The notes under the pieces were generated by a model. That model ran no database searches. It had not been told where the DNA came from and saw only the letters and a program-made list of their open reading frames with translations. Below are positions 51,793 to 59,488 of a stretch of 64,000 nt of DNA, piece by piece. Origin of the DNA: JBMNPT01 sp050943735 (GTDB taxonomy: Bacteria > Bacillota > Clostridia > Oscillospirales > RGIG577); assembly GCA_050943735.1 (NCBI GenBank), contig JBMNPT010000004.1, positions 62,001 to 126,000 of the forward strand. The letters run 5' to 3'. The translations under genes and the position numbers were made by a program. Positions within the stretch are counted from its first letter, which is position 1, and every line of letters begins with the position of its first letter.

Positions 51793-52809
51793 TTATTCCT
51801 GAACCATAACGGTATCCAAACCGCCGTTGCTCTCCAGTTCTTCGATGTTGTCCTTGGTCACCAGCAGAGTATTTACGCTGATTTCCTTCTCTACGGTTTC
51901 GCCATTCATCAGCTTATTGATCTGCTCTGCTGCCAACTGACCCATCAGTACAGGCTGCTGTGCTGCGGCACATGCCATCTGGCCGCTCTTGAGAGCTTCA
52001 GGATATTCACTCTGGAAGTCAAATGCAGCGATCATCACATCGGTTCTGCCAGCAGAAGCCAATGCGGTCACAGCGCCCATGGAGGGGTCATCTGCCTGCA
52101 CAAAAATGCACTTCAGGTCGGGGTAAGCAGTAATCAGGTCCTGAGTAAAGGTTTCGCCTTCCTGACGGTTGTGCTTTTCCATCTGACGGAAGTCCACCTG
52201 CTCCAGATTGTTCTTTGCAATACCTTCCTCAAAACCGGCTTTTCTCAGCTGTCCGTTGATACGGGCCTGGTTCAGAGTAATCTGTGCCACCTTGTCGCCG
52301 GGCTGCAGCAGAGATGCCACATACTCGCCCAGTTCCTTGGCGCCGCCCTTGTTGTCGGTGATGATAAACGAAGCGTATGTACCAGAGTCAGTACCTACGT
52401 CACAAATTACCACAGGCACACCATTTTCTTCGGCCAGAGACAGAACAGCCGGGCAGGATGCGCTATCTACAGGAGAGATGACAATGGCGTCTGTTTCCTT
52501 TACAATGGCGTCCTGTGCGTTCTTCAGCTGGGTATCGGCACTATCCTTAGAATCATACACCTGTACTTCCGCATCGGGAGCCAGTTCCTTGGTCTTTTCC
52601 TCAATACCGGTAGCCATGTAGCGCCAGAAGGGAATATCCATGGAAGGAGTCAGGTATGCAACCTTGTATGCACTTTTTGCTTCGCCGCCTCCATCGCTGG
52701 TACTGGTATCTGTGCTGGTACTGGTGCTGGTATTGCTGTCTCCGCCGCAGCCTGCCAAAATGGACAGGGAGAGCAGTGCTGACAATGCCACAGATGCAAA
52801 TTTTTTCAT
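51793..52809 (-). CDS. Sugar-type ABC transporter substrate-binding lipoprotein
   Basis: A 338-residue receptor of the ribose/galactose (Peripla_BP_4) class. Lipobox LAGC (Cys about 21), a Ser/Thr linker, then KVAYLTPSMDIPFWRYMATGIEEKTKEL, the hinge phrases DAIVISPVDSASCPAVLSLAEENGVPVVICD and CIFVQADDPSMGAVTALASAG. The ligand cannot be read; ribose, inositol or other polyols are typical. Confidence 0.93.
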   Translation of the reverse strand: MKKFASVALSALLSLSILAGCGGDSNTSTSTSTDTSTSDGGGEAKSAYKVAYLTPSMDIPFWRYMATGIEEKTKELAPDAEVQVYDSKDSADTQLKNAQDAIVKETDAIVISPVDSASCPAVLSLAEENGVPVVICDVGTDSGTYASFIITDNKGGAKELGEYVASLLQPGDKVAQITLNQARINGQLRKAGFEEGIAKNNLEQVDFRQMEKHNRQEGETFTQDLITAYPDLKCIFVQADDPSMGAVTALASAGRTDVMIAAFDFQSEYPEALKSGQMACAAAQQPVLMGQLAAEQINKLMNGETVEKEISVNTLLVTKDNIEELESNGGLDTVMVQE

Positions 52810-52878
52810 GTTTCTTCCTCCTTTAATCCTTATAGAGTCTCCTTTTCTCCTGTATAGTAAACCTTTCGGTTACAGGCT

Positions 52879-53862
52879 TTATTTGGCCCGCTTGCTGGAA
52901 AGCCGTTCGATCAGCACAGCGATGATGATAACCGCGCCTACCGCACTGCCCTGCCAGAAAGGATTGAGACCAATCAGGTTCAGCGCATTACGCAGGAAGC
53001 CCACCAGGAATACACCAATCAAGGTACCCCACAGGGTGCCCTTACCACCCATCATACTGGTGCCGCCGATGACCACTGCTGCGATGGCGTCCATTTCCAT
53101 ATCCTTGCCATAGGTGGGGTCTACTGCCATTAGACGGGAAGTCATCAGCCAGCCGGAAGTGGCGGAGAGCAGTCCACAGAACACATAGGCCATCATGGTG
53201 TTGAATTTGATGTTGATACCAGATACCCGTGCCGCTTCAGGATTGGAACCAATGGCGTACAGATACCGACCGAATTTGGTTTTCGCCATCACAAAAATGA
53301 AAATGGCAAACAGCAACAAAATGAATACCTGGTAGACCGAAATTTGTCCGATCAGTTTTCCCTTGCCCAAAAAACCAAATGCCTCTGGGAAACCAGAACA
53401 GGAGTTACCATCCGAAATTACGTAACCCAAGCTGCGGCAAATCTGCATCATGCCCAGCGTTACAATAAAGGCAGGCATTTCCATATATCCCACCAACACG
53501 CCGTTGATCAGACCCACTACCAGGCCGATGGCCAGCATAACGCAAATACTCAGCGTGACATTCTGAGTAGATTGTAGCACCATACCACCTACCATAGCGG
53601 ACAAGCCCAACGTAGCGCCCACCGACAGGTCAATACCGGCGGTTACAATAACCAGAGTCATACCAATGGCAATGATGGCGTTGTTGGACACCTGACTCAT
53701 TACATTCATCAAATTCTTGGGGGTAAAGAAATACTCGTTGGCAAAGCTCATCACCACAAAAAAGAGAATGAAAATCAGCAGCATAGAAAGCTCTGTCTTA
53801 AATTCTCTGGCAGTACGCTGCAACGGTGTGGAAAGTCTTGCCTGTTTTTGTTCTACATTCAT
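52879..53862 (-). CDS. Sugar-type ABC transporter permease (RbsC-like)
   Basis: A 327-residue permease with about ten membrane segments. BPD_transp_2 signatures: IAIGMTLVIVTAGIDLSVGA, PAFIVTLGMMQICRSLGYVISDG, ATKFGRYLYAIGSNPEAARVSGIN-like sequence and AAVVIGGTSMMGGKGTLWGTLIGV. The ATG at 53862 is preferred (GGAGGGGG upstream, four bases after the ATPase stop). Confidence 0.95.
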   Translation of the reverse strand: MNVEQKQARLSTPLQRTAREFKTELSMLLIFILFFVVMSFANEYFFTPKNLMNVMSQVSNNAIIAIGMTLVIVTAGIDLSVGATLGLSAMVGGMVLQSTQNVTLSICVMLAIGLVVGLINGVLVGYMEMPAFIVTLGMMQICRSLGYVISDGNSCSGFPEAFGFLGKGKLIGQISVYQVFILLLFAIFIFVMAKTKFGRYLYAIGSNPEAARVSGINIKFNTMMAYVFCGLLSATSGWLMTSRLMAVDPTYGKDMEMDAIAAVVIGGTSMMGGKGTLWGTLIGVFLVGFLRNALNLIGLNPFWQGSAVGAVIIIAVLIERLSSKRAK

Positions 53863-53866
53863 AAAA

Positions 53867-55411
53867 TTATGCCCCCTCCTTGATTGTTTCCTGTTCCTGC
53901 GCGCCGATGGTAGAATAATATCCAATCTTCTCCTCCGTCGCTTCTTCAATGTCCAATTCCTTGATCAGCCGTCCATCCCGCATCACCAATACTCGATCAC
54001 TGATGCCCAGAATTTCAGGAATTTCAGAGGAAACCATTACAACGGCAATTCCATTGCTGGCCAACTCTTTGAGGATTGCATAGATTTCCGACTTGGCGGC
54101 AATGTCAATGCCTCGAGTGGGCTCATCCACAAACAGCACTTTGGGATTGCACAGAAGCCACTTGGCCAACAACACCTTTTGCTGATTGCCACCACTGAGG
54201 CTTCTCACTGGATTGTCAATGTTTGACACTTTGATGTTGAGCTTGTCTATCATTCCCAAGCAACGCTGGTCATCTCCTCGCTGGCTAATCAAAACGCTCT
54301 TTGCGGCGGAGAGGAAAGTCAAACAGGTATTTTTCACAATGCTCAAATCCTGCAGCAGACCTTCCTGCTTGCGATCTTCGGAAACAAAGCCCATTTGTGC
54401 CTTTATGGATGCGTGAATGTTGTTGGGAGGAAGCAGTTTGCCTTCCAGATATACTTCACCGCGTCCCCGGCGGTCAATACCAAAAATATTGCGAATCAAC
54501 TCTGTACGCCCAGCGCCTACCAAGCCACTGATGCCCAAAATCTCTCCCGCATGAACCTGAAAACTCACATCCTGTACGAAATTTCGGGTATCGCTCACGC
54601 CTTTTACATCCAGCACCACCGGATTGTTCCGCACCTGCTGGCTGGAGTGGGTGCGCTTGCCATACAAATCGTTCACTTCCCGGCCCACCATGGCCTTAAT
54701 CAGTTCATTCTGGGGCAAAGAAGCAGTTTCAGCGCCCAACAGAATCAGCTTGCCATCCCGCAACACCGTAATGCGATCCGAAATTTCATAAATCTCATTG
54801 ATTCGGTGAGATACAATGATGAATCCCACCCCTTCCGCCTTCAACTGGCGAACCACTCTGAACAATCCTTCCACTTCGTTGGGAGAAAGCGTAGCAGTTG
54901 GCTCGTCCAGGATGATCACCTTGGCGTGCGTGGATACTGCCTTGAGAATCTCAATGATCTGCATCTGTGCCACAGACAAATTAGAAACTTTTTCATATGG
55001 ATCAATGAAGCTATCCATATTGAAAATCTTCAGCAGTTCCGTGGACTTTTCCACCATGGCTTTTTTATCAATCAGTCCACCATGAAAAAAACTGTTGTCA
55101 GTCAAAAACATGTTTTCGGCTACCGAAAGATGCGGCAGCAGATTGAACTCCTGAAACACCATGGAAATCCCTTTGGCACTGGCCTGGCGGGTGTTGTCAA
55201 AATGGACTTCTTCACCTTCCAGAAACACCTTTCCCTCTGTGGGAGAGTGAATGCCCACGATCACCTTGGCCAGCGTGGATTTTCCCGCGCCGTTTTCTCC
55301 CATGAGAGCGTGGACCTCACCCTTGCGCAACTCGAAATTCACCTGGTCCAATGCTGTCACACCGCTGAACTTTTTGGTGATCCCTGTTGCTTTTAATAAT
55401 AATTCATCCAT
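53867..55411 (-). CDS. Sugar-type ABC transporter ATPase with two nucleotide-binding domains (RbsA-like)
   Basis: A 514-residue fused ATPase. The N-terminal domain has GENGAGKST (Walker A), LSVAQMQ in the signature position and VIILDEPTATLS. The C-terminal domain has the degenerate loop GLVGAGRTE, LSGGNQQK and VLFVDEPTRGID. The asymmetry between halves is normal for RbsA/MglA. First gene of the ABC operon. Confidence 0.96.
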   Translation of the reverse strand: MDELLLKATGITKKFSGVTALDQVNFELRKGEVHALMGENGAGKSTLAKVIVGIHSPTEGKVFLEGEEVHFDNTRQASAKGISMVFQEFNLLPHLSVAENMFLTDNSFFHGGLIDKKAMVEKSTELLKIFNMDSFIDPYEKVSNLSVAQMQIIEILKAVSTHAKVIILDEPTATLSPNEVEGLFRVVRQLKAEGVGFIIVSHRINEIYEISDRITVLRDGKLILLGAETASLPQNELIKAMVGREVNDLYGKRTHSSQQVRNNPVVLDVKGVSDTRNFVQDVSFQVHAGEILGISGLVGAGRTELIRNIFGIDRRGRGEVYLEGKLLPPNNIHASIKAQMGFVSEDRKQEGLLQDLSIVKNTCLTFLSAAKSVLISQRGDDQRCLGMIDKLNIKVSNIDNPVRSLSGGNQQKVLLAKWLLCNPKVLFVDEPTRGIDIAAKSEIYAILKELASNGIAVVMVSSEIPEILGISDRVLVMRDGRLIKELDIEEATEEKIGYYSTIGAQEQETIKEGA

Positions 55412-55459
55412 CCTTATTCACCTTCTTGTGCAATATGACGATCCCTTTTAATTGTTTTT

Positions 55460-55490
55460 ATTATAGCACTGGTTTCCCTTACTGGAAACC
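55460..55490 (-). promoter_or_regulatory. ABC operon promoter with overlapping inverted repeat
   Basis: TTTCCA (55483-55488), 17 bases, TATAAT (55460-55465) on the minus strand. An inverted repeat GGTTTCC-N6-GGAAACC (55471-55490) covers the -35 and spacer, a position suited to repression. The remaining gap to the AEC gene shows only A/T-rich sequence. Confidence 0.6.
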
Positions 55491-55595
55491 GTCAACCTGT
55501 CCCAATGTGCGTGACAATTTTATCTACATCTTACAAATTAGTTGCAGCATTGACACAATTTCGAACAACGGTATTGTAATACTGTTACAAAAACT

Positions 55596-56504
55596 CTATA
55601 GAAAAAAGGATAACAGCGGCACTGTAAAAAGAGACAGCACTGTTGTCATGAATACGCATTTTGAACCAAAAATATGATCTGCTCCATATTTTTCCGCCAA
55701 TAGTGCAGATGTAGTCCCCACCGGCATACCCGTAAGTAACACCGCCACACCCGTTAAGGTTTGTCCTGCATGTAAGGCTTTCATCACCAGCAGAACAGCC
55801 ACCGGGAGTGCGATCAGCCGTACAAAACACAGCCTCAGTACTCCCTTATCCACCACTGTTCGAATGTCAATATCCGCCAAAATAGAGCCAATCACCACCA
55901 TGGAAATAGATGTGGTGGTAGAACCCAAGCTGGTAACAGCGGTTTCCAACACTGGATGAATGGGAATTTGAAACAGCATGCGAATCAAGCCCAGTTCCAC
56001 CGCGATGATTCCAGGATTTAGCAATACATTTTTCACCCGGGTTTTCCAATCAGCTCGGGTAAACAGGGAAATTCCCGAGGACCACATGAAAATACGCGTG
56101 GGGATGATATAAATAGACGCATAAAACAATCCCATCTGTCCATAGGCACTCTCGGTGATGGGCAGCCCGGCAAATCCACAATTGCTGATCAATGTGCCGT
56201 AGCGTAGTACGCTTTGCCGTTCAAAGGGGAAATCTCGATACAAGATCTTTCCCAGCACCATGGATACCAAACATACCCCAAACGCCACTGCCAAAGCCAC
56301 TGCAGCTTCTTTCCAACGCTCAGGAGTCAACTCTTGGTTGAAAGAATGAAAAACCATACATGGCAGCGCAATTTCCAACAAAAATGTAATAAACCCCTGC
56401 CGTTCCCGATCACCCAAAAGTTTGCGTTTCCGAGCATATATACCTACCAGTATGTATACGAGCAATACAGACTGAATTTCAGCCATTTTAATAAATTGTT
56501 CCAC
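55596..56504 (-). CDS. AEC family transporter (auxin efflux carrier-like)
   Basis: A 302-residue, ten-helix membrane protein. Characteristic segments: LEIALPCMVFHSF, YGTLISNCGFAGLPITESAYG, NPGIIAVELGLIRML, SMVVIGSILADIDI and the late LLTGMPVGTTSALLAEKYG. Bacterial AEC proteins usually move dicarboxylates or related acids. The GTG at 56504 (GGGAG nine bases upstream) is preferred over the TTG at 56513, which abuts the ribosome site. It has its own promoter and may feed the adjacent catabolic genes. Confidence 0.9.
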   Translation of the reverse strand: MEQFIKMAEIQSVLLVYILVGIYARKRKLLGDRERQGFITFLLEIALPCMVFHSFNQELTPERWKEAAVALAVAFGVCLVSMVLGKILYRDFPFERQSVLRYGTLISNCGFAGLPITESAYGQMGLFYASIYIIPTRIFMWSSGISLFTRADWKTRVKNVLLNPGIIAVELGLIRMLFQIPIHPVLETAVTSLGSTTTSISMVVIGSILADIDIRTVVDKGVLRLCFVRLIALPVAVLLVMKALHAGQTLTGVAVLLTGMPVGTTSALLAEKYGADHIFGSKCVFMTTVLSLFTVPLLSFFL

Positions 56505-56527
56505 AAAACCCAACTCCCTTTATCAAT

Positions 56528-56556
56528 ATTGTGGCATAATCTTTAATCTTTGTCAA
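56528..56556 (-). promoter_or_regulatory. Promoter of the AEC transporter
   Basis: TTGACA (56551-56556), 17 bases, CACAAT (56528-56533) on the minus strand, 23 bases before the GTG. Confidence 0.6.
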
Positions 56557-56636
56557 TTATATTTGTTTATTCTAACAGAATTGATTGCCATCAAACTGAC
56601 TAAACGCCTAAATATAACCTCCTTTTCTCAGTGGCA

Positions 56637-56684
56637 TTGACAAAACATGGGATTTGCGGTATATTTGATATAACGTTAAATCAA
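56637..56684 (+). promoter_or_regulatory. Promoter and 20-bp palindromic operator of the SDR-isomerase operon
   Basis: TTGACA (56637-56642), 17 bases, TATATT (56660-56665). The palindrome TTGATATAACGTTAAATCAA (56665-56684, one mismatch pair, CG centre) overlaps the end of the -10 and the start site. Such a position is typical of a LacI- or GntR-type repressor site; no such regulator gene is adjacent. Confidence 0.8.
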
Positions 56685-56710
56685 AATTTTTAAGAAAGAG
56701 GGTAACGATT

Positions 56711-57472
56711 ATGTCTGGTATTTTAACACTGGCTGGCAGAACCGCTGTGGTTACTGGTTCCGCACAGGGCATTGGCTTTGCCATCGCCAAAATGATGTGC
56801 GAAAACGGCATGAAAGTAGCCATTGTGGACCTGAACGGCGAAAAGGCAGAAGCATCTGCACAGGGTCTGCGGGACGCTGGTGGACAGGCCATGAGCGTAG
56901 CATGCAATGTATCGGATGAAAAAGAACTGGAAGCCATGATGGCCAAGGTTGCAGAGCACTTTGGCGGCATCGATGTGCTGGTAAACGCGGCCGGTATTCT
57001 GGGCAAACATAAAAATATCGCGGAGATGGAACGGTCCGAGTGGGACGCTGTGCTGGGTGTCAACCTGTCCGGTGCCTTCTTCGGCATCCAAAAGGCCCTG
57101 CCCTACCTGGAGAAGAGCAAGGCTGGCCGTATCATCAACATTTCTTCTCTGGCCGGCCGGATGGGCGGCTTTGAAACCGCTCAGTGCTATACCGCTTCCA
57201 AGGGCGGCATCAACGCCATCACCTATGGCATTGCCCGTCAGCTGGCCCCCAAGGGTATTACCGTTAACTCGGTGTGCCCCGGTACCACTGCTACCGACAT
57301 CATCAAGGCCTGGACTCCTGAAGCCATTGCGGGACTGGAAGCCAAGATCCCCATGGGCCGTCTGGGACAGCCGGAAGACATCGCCGCTGCTGTTTGCTAT
57401 CTGGCCAGTGAGGAAGCCGGCTTTGTCACCGGTGTGCTGCTGGATGTAAATGGTGGTATGTTCATGGGCTGA
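56711..57472 (+). CDS. Short-chain dehydrogenase/reductase (sugar/polyol-acid type)
   Basis: A 253-residue NAD(P)-dependent classical SDR: TGSAQGIG (residues 15-22), NAAG, catalytic SS then YTASK, and the C-terminal GVLLDVNGG. D40 in AIVDLNG favours NAD(H). It resembles gluconate 5-dehydrogenase and polyol dehydrogenases more than fatty-acid FabG, and its operon partner is a sugar isomerase/epimerase. The substrate is likely a polyol or keto-sugar (inference). Confidence 0.88.
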   Translation: MSGILTLAGRTAVVTGSAQGIGFAIAKMMCENGMKVAIVDLNGEKAEASAQGLRDAGGQAMSVACNVSDEKELEAMMAKVAEHFGGIDVLVNAAGILGKHKNIAEMERSEWDAVLGVNLSGAFFGIQKALPYLEKSKAGRIINISSLAGRMGGFETAQCYTASKGGINAITYGIARQLAPKGITVNSVCPGTTATDIIKAWTPEAIAGLEAKIPMGRLGQPEDIAAAVCYLASEEAGFVTGVLLDVNGGMFMG

Positions 57473-57491
57473 GCCCGGAAAGGAGTCAATC

Positions 57492-58355
57492 ATGGCAAAT
57501 ATGTTTCATTACGGCGTAGCCTGCTCTCTCAATGACGCCAGTGTAGAAGCCCCCATCACTCTGCGCGGACCCATCGAACAGCTGTGTACCGAAGCCAAGG
57601 AAATTGGCTATGAAGGTCTGGAAATTCAGCTCCATGATCCCCAGGATTGGGACTGGAAAGCACTGCGCAAAACGACCGAAAGTTATGGTCTGCAGCTGGT
57701 GGCCTTCGCTACCGGTCGTGAGATGATGTATGGCCACAATCTGATCAGTGATGATCCCAAGGTGCGTCGTGGCGCCATCGATAAGCTGAAGCTGCACATC
57801 GACGCCGCACAGGATGCAGGCACTATGGTGATCGTGGGCTCTCTGCGTACCAAAATCACCGACTGGAGCAAAGCTGACCTGTACATGGGCTATCACAAGG
57901 AAGCGGTGTGCGAGCTGGCCGACTACGCCAAGAGCAAAGGTGTGGACATCGTCATCGAAAACATCCTCAGTTACATCAGCAACTACCTCAACACCATGAA
58001 GCAGGTAGCTGATTTTGTGCGGGAAGTTCGTGCGGAAGGTCACGACAATGTGGGCATCCATCTGGATACCTACAGCATGAATATGGAAGACAACGACATC
58101 GCCCGGGCTGTGGCGTACTGCGGCAAGGAACTGGAATACGTCCACTTCTCTGATACCGCCCGTCTGTATCCCGGTGGCGGCAATGTGGATTTCAAGGCCC
58201 ACATGAATGCTCTGCTGGATCTGGGCTACAAGGGCTGGGTGGTCACTGAATGTGTACCTCTGCCCACTGCCTATGATTGTGCCAAAAACGGCTTTGATTA
58301 CATGAAGGCCATGGAAACCATCGTTCGCATTGAACGAGGCTCCTGCCGTTTCTGA
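57492..58355 (+). CDS. Sugar phosphate isomerase/epimerase (xylose isomerase-like TIM barrel)
   Basis: A 287-residue AP_endonuc_2/xylose-isomerase-like TIM barrel. Visible metal-site segments: GYEGLEIQLHD, VDIVIENILSY (Glu), GIHLDTYSMNMED (His/Asp), YVHFSDTARLYPGGG (His) and GWVVTECVPLP (Glu). Relatives include inosose dehydratase, tagatose/psicose 3-epimerase and IolI-type isomerases. AAAGGAG precedes the ATG at 57492, 19 bases after the SDR. Together with the SDR this suggests oxidation and isomerisation of a polyol or keto-sugar. Confidence 0.88.
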   Translation: MANMFHYGVACSLNDASVEAPITLRGPIEQLCTEAKEIGYEGLEIQLHDPQDWDWKALRKTTESYGLQLVAFATGREMMYGHNLISDDPKVRRGAIDKLKLHIDAAQDAGTMVIVGSLRTKITDWSKADLYMGYHKEAVCELADYAKSKGVDIVIENILSYISNYLNTMKQVADFVREVRAEGHDNVGIHLDTYSMNMEDNDIARAVAYCGKELEYVHFSDTARLYPGGGNVDFKAHMNALLDLGYKGWVVTECVPLPTAYDCAKNGFDYMKAMETIVRIERGSCRF

Positions 58356-58368
58356 TTTTCCGTCAATC

Positions 58369-58401
58369 AAAAAGCCCTTCTTATTACAAGAAGGGCTTTT
58401 T
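58369..58401. terminator. Intrinsic terminator of the SDR-isomerase operon
   Basis: The 14-bp stem AAAAAGCCCTTCTT / AAGAAGGGCTTTTT (58369-58382 with 58388-58401), T run on the plus strand; symmetrical enough to work on both strands. Confidence 0.93.
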
Positions 58402-58420
58402 CTTATATTGCTGCCATATA

Positions 58421-58452
58421 AAAAAAGCCGCTGTCATACGACAGCGGCTTTT
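58421..58452 (-). terminator. Intrinsic terminator of the E2-lpdA-E1-lplA operon
   Basis: The 13-bp stem AAAAGCCGCTGTC / GACAGCGGCTTTT (58423-58435 with 58440-58452), then a minus-strand U run, seven bases past the lplA stop. Confidence 0.93.
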
Positions 58453-58458
58453 GATTTG

Positions 58459-59451
58459 TCAGAAATTCTTTTCCATCAAAAATGTACACAGAGCATCGGT
58501 AAGAGATTGTTTCTCCTCGCCGAAATACGCCTTCAGTGCCTGGCACAATGCTTCACTGTGAAAATCAGCACCCAGCAAGGCCTTCTCCACGCCTTCCACA
58601 AACTCCGTATCCAGCGCGTCAGAATACACTTTGCACTGCTGCACCTTTCCCTTCACCACATCCGCATGAATGTGAATCTGGTACAAGGTAGCCCTTCCCT
58701 GCAATTCCACATTGAAGGCTGGTGTAGCGCCGAACAGGAACTCAGGACTGCTGTACTCCTGGTACAACTGCTCCAATTCCTCCTGATTCAGCTCTTCCAC
58801 ACTGCCTGCCGTACAAGGCACATTGTACACTTTCTGGAAAGAATCCACCAGGCGGGGTTTAATCCCCTCCACTGTGATGTCCGGATTGAGCTCATGCAGA
58901 TTGATCACCCGACTGCGTACCGACTTGACTCCTTTGGACTGCAATTTTTCCAGGGATACCTGCAGGTAATCCGCCATGCAGCTCATATCAGTCTGAATCA
59001 GCAGTGTACCGTGATGGCACGCCACCTCTTCCTTGAAGGTAAACGCATTGCCGCTGAACTTTCTGCCATCCACCACCATGTCATTGCGTCCGGTGATCTC
59101 CCCCTGCAGGCCATAGCTTTGCAGAGTATCCAGTATCACCGAGGCCTGACGCTGGTAATCATAGTCCTCCCGGGGCACCACAAAGGTGAAACACAGATTT
59201 TGTTTATCGTGGTATACGGCTCCTCCGCCTGTTTTCCGACGTGCCAGAAAAACACCATCCTGTTCCATTTTGCCGGTACGGCACTCCTGAAACGGATTTT
59301 GATTTTTACCGATCACGATGGTCCGGTCATTTTGCCAGAGATAGAACACCGCTGTTTCCGGTTCCAGATGCCGCAGGAAATACTCCTCCAGCGCCAGATT
59401 CCGATGCGGGTCAAAACTCTTGCTGATGTAAATACGGGCACGTCGAATCAT
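58459..59451 (-). CDS. lplA: Lipoate-protein ligase A
   Basis: A 330-residue enzyme that adenylates lipoate and attaches it to lipoyl domains. Signature segments: NLALEEYFL, LWQNDRTIVIGKNQNPFQEC, the RRKTGGGAVYHD loop and a catalytic-lysine region in GNAFTFKEEVACHHGTLL. The C-terminal accessory domain is present. It lies 37 bases after the E1 gene and would lipoylate the E2 encoded at the head of the operon. The ribosome site is weak. Confidence 0.95.
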   Translation of the reverse strand: MIRRARIYISKSFDPHRNLALEEYFLRHLEPETAVFYLWQNDRTIVIGKNQNPFQECRTGKMEQDGVFLARRKTGGGAVYHDKQNLCFTFVVPREDYDYQRQASVILDTLQSYGLQGEITGRNDMVVDGRKFSGNAFTFKEEVACHHGTLLIQTDMSCMADYLQVSLEKLQSKGVKSVRSRVINLHELNPDITVEGIKPRLVDSFQKVYNVPCTAGSVEELNQEELEQLYQEYSSPEFLFGATPAFNVELQGRATLYQIHIHADVVKGKVQQCKVYSDALDTEFVEGVEKALLGADFHSEALCQALKAYFGEEKQSLTDALCTFLMEKNF

Positions 59452-59488
59452 ACAGGGGAAACCGCCTTTCTCTCTTCAGGCGACTGAA

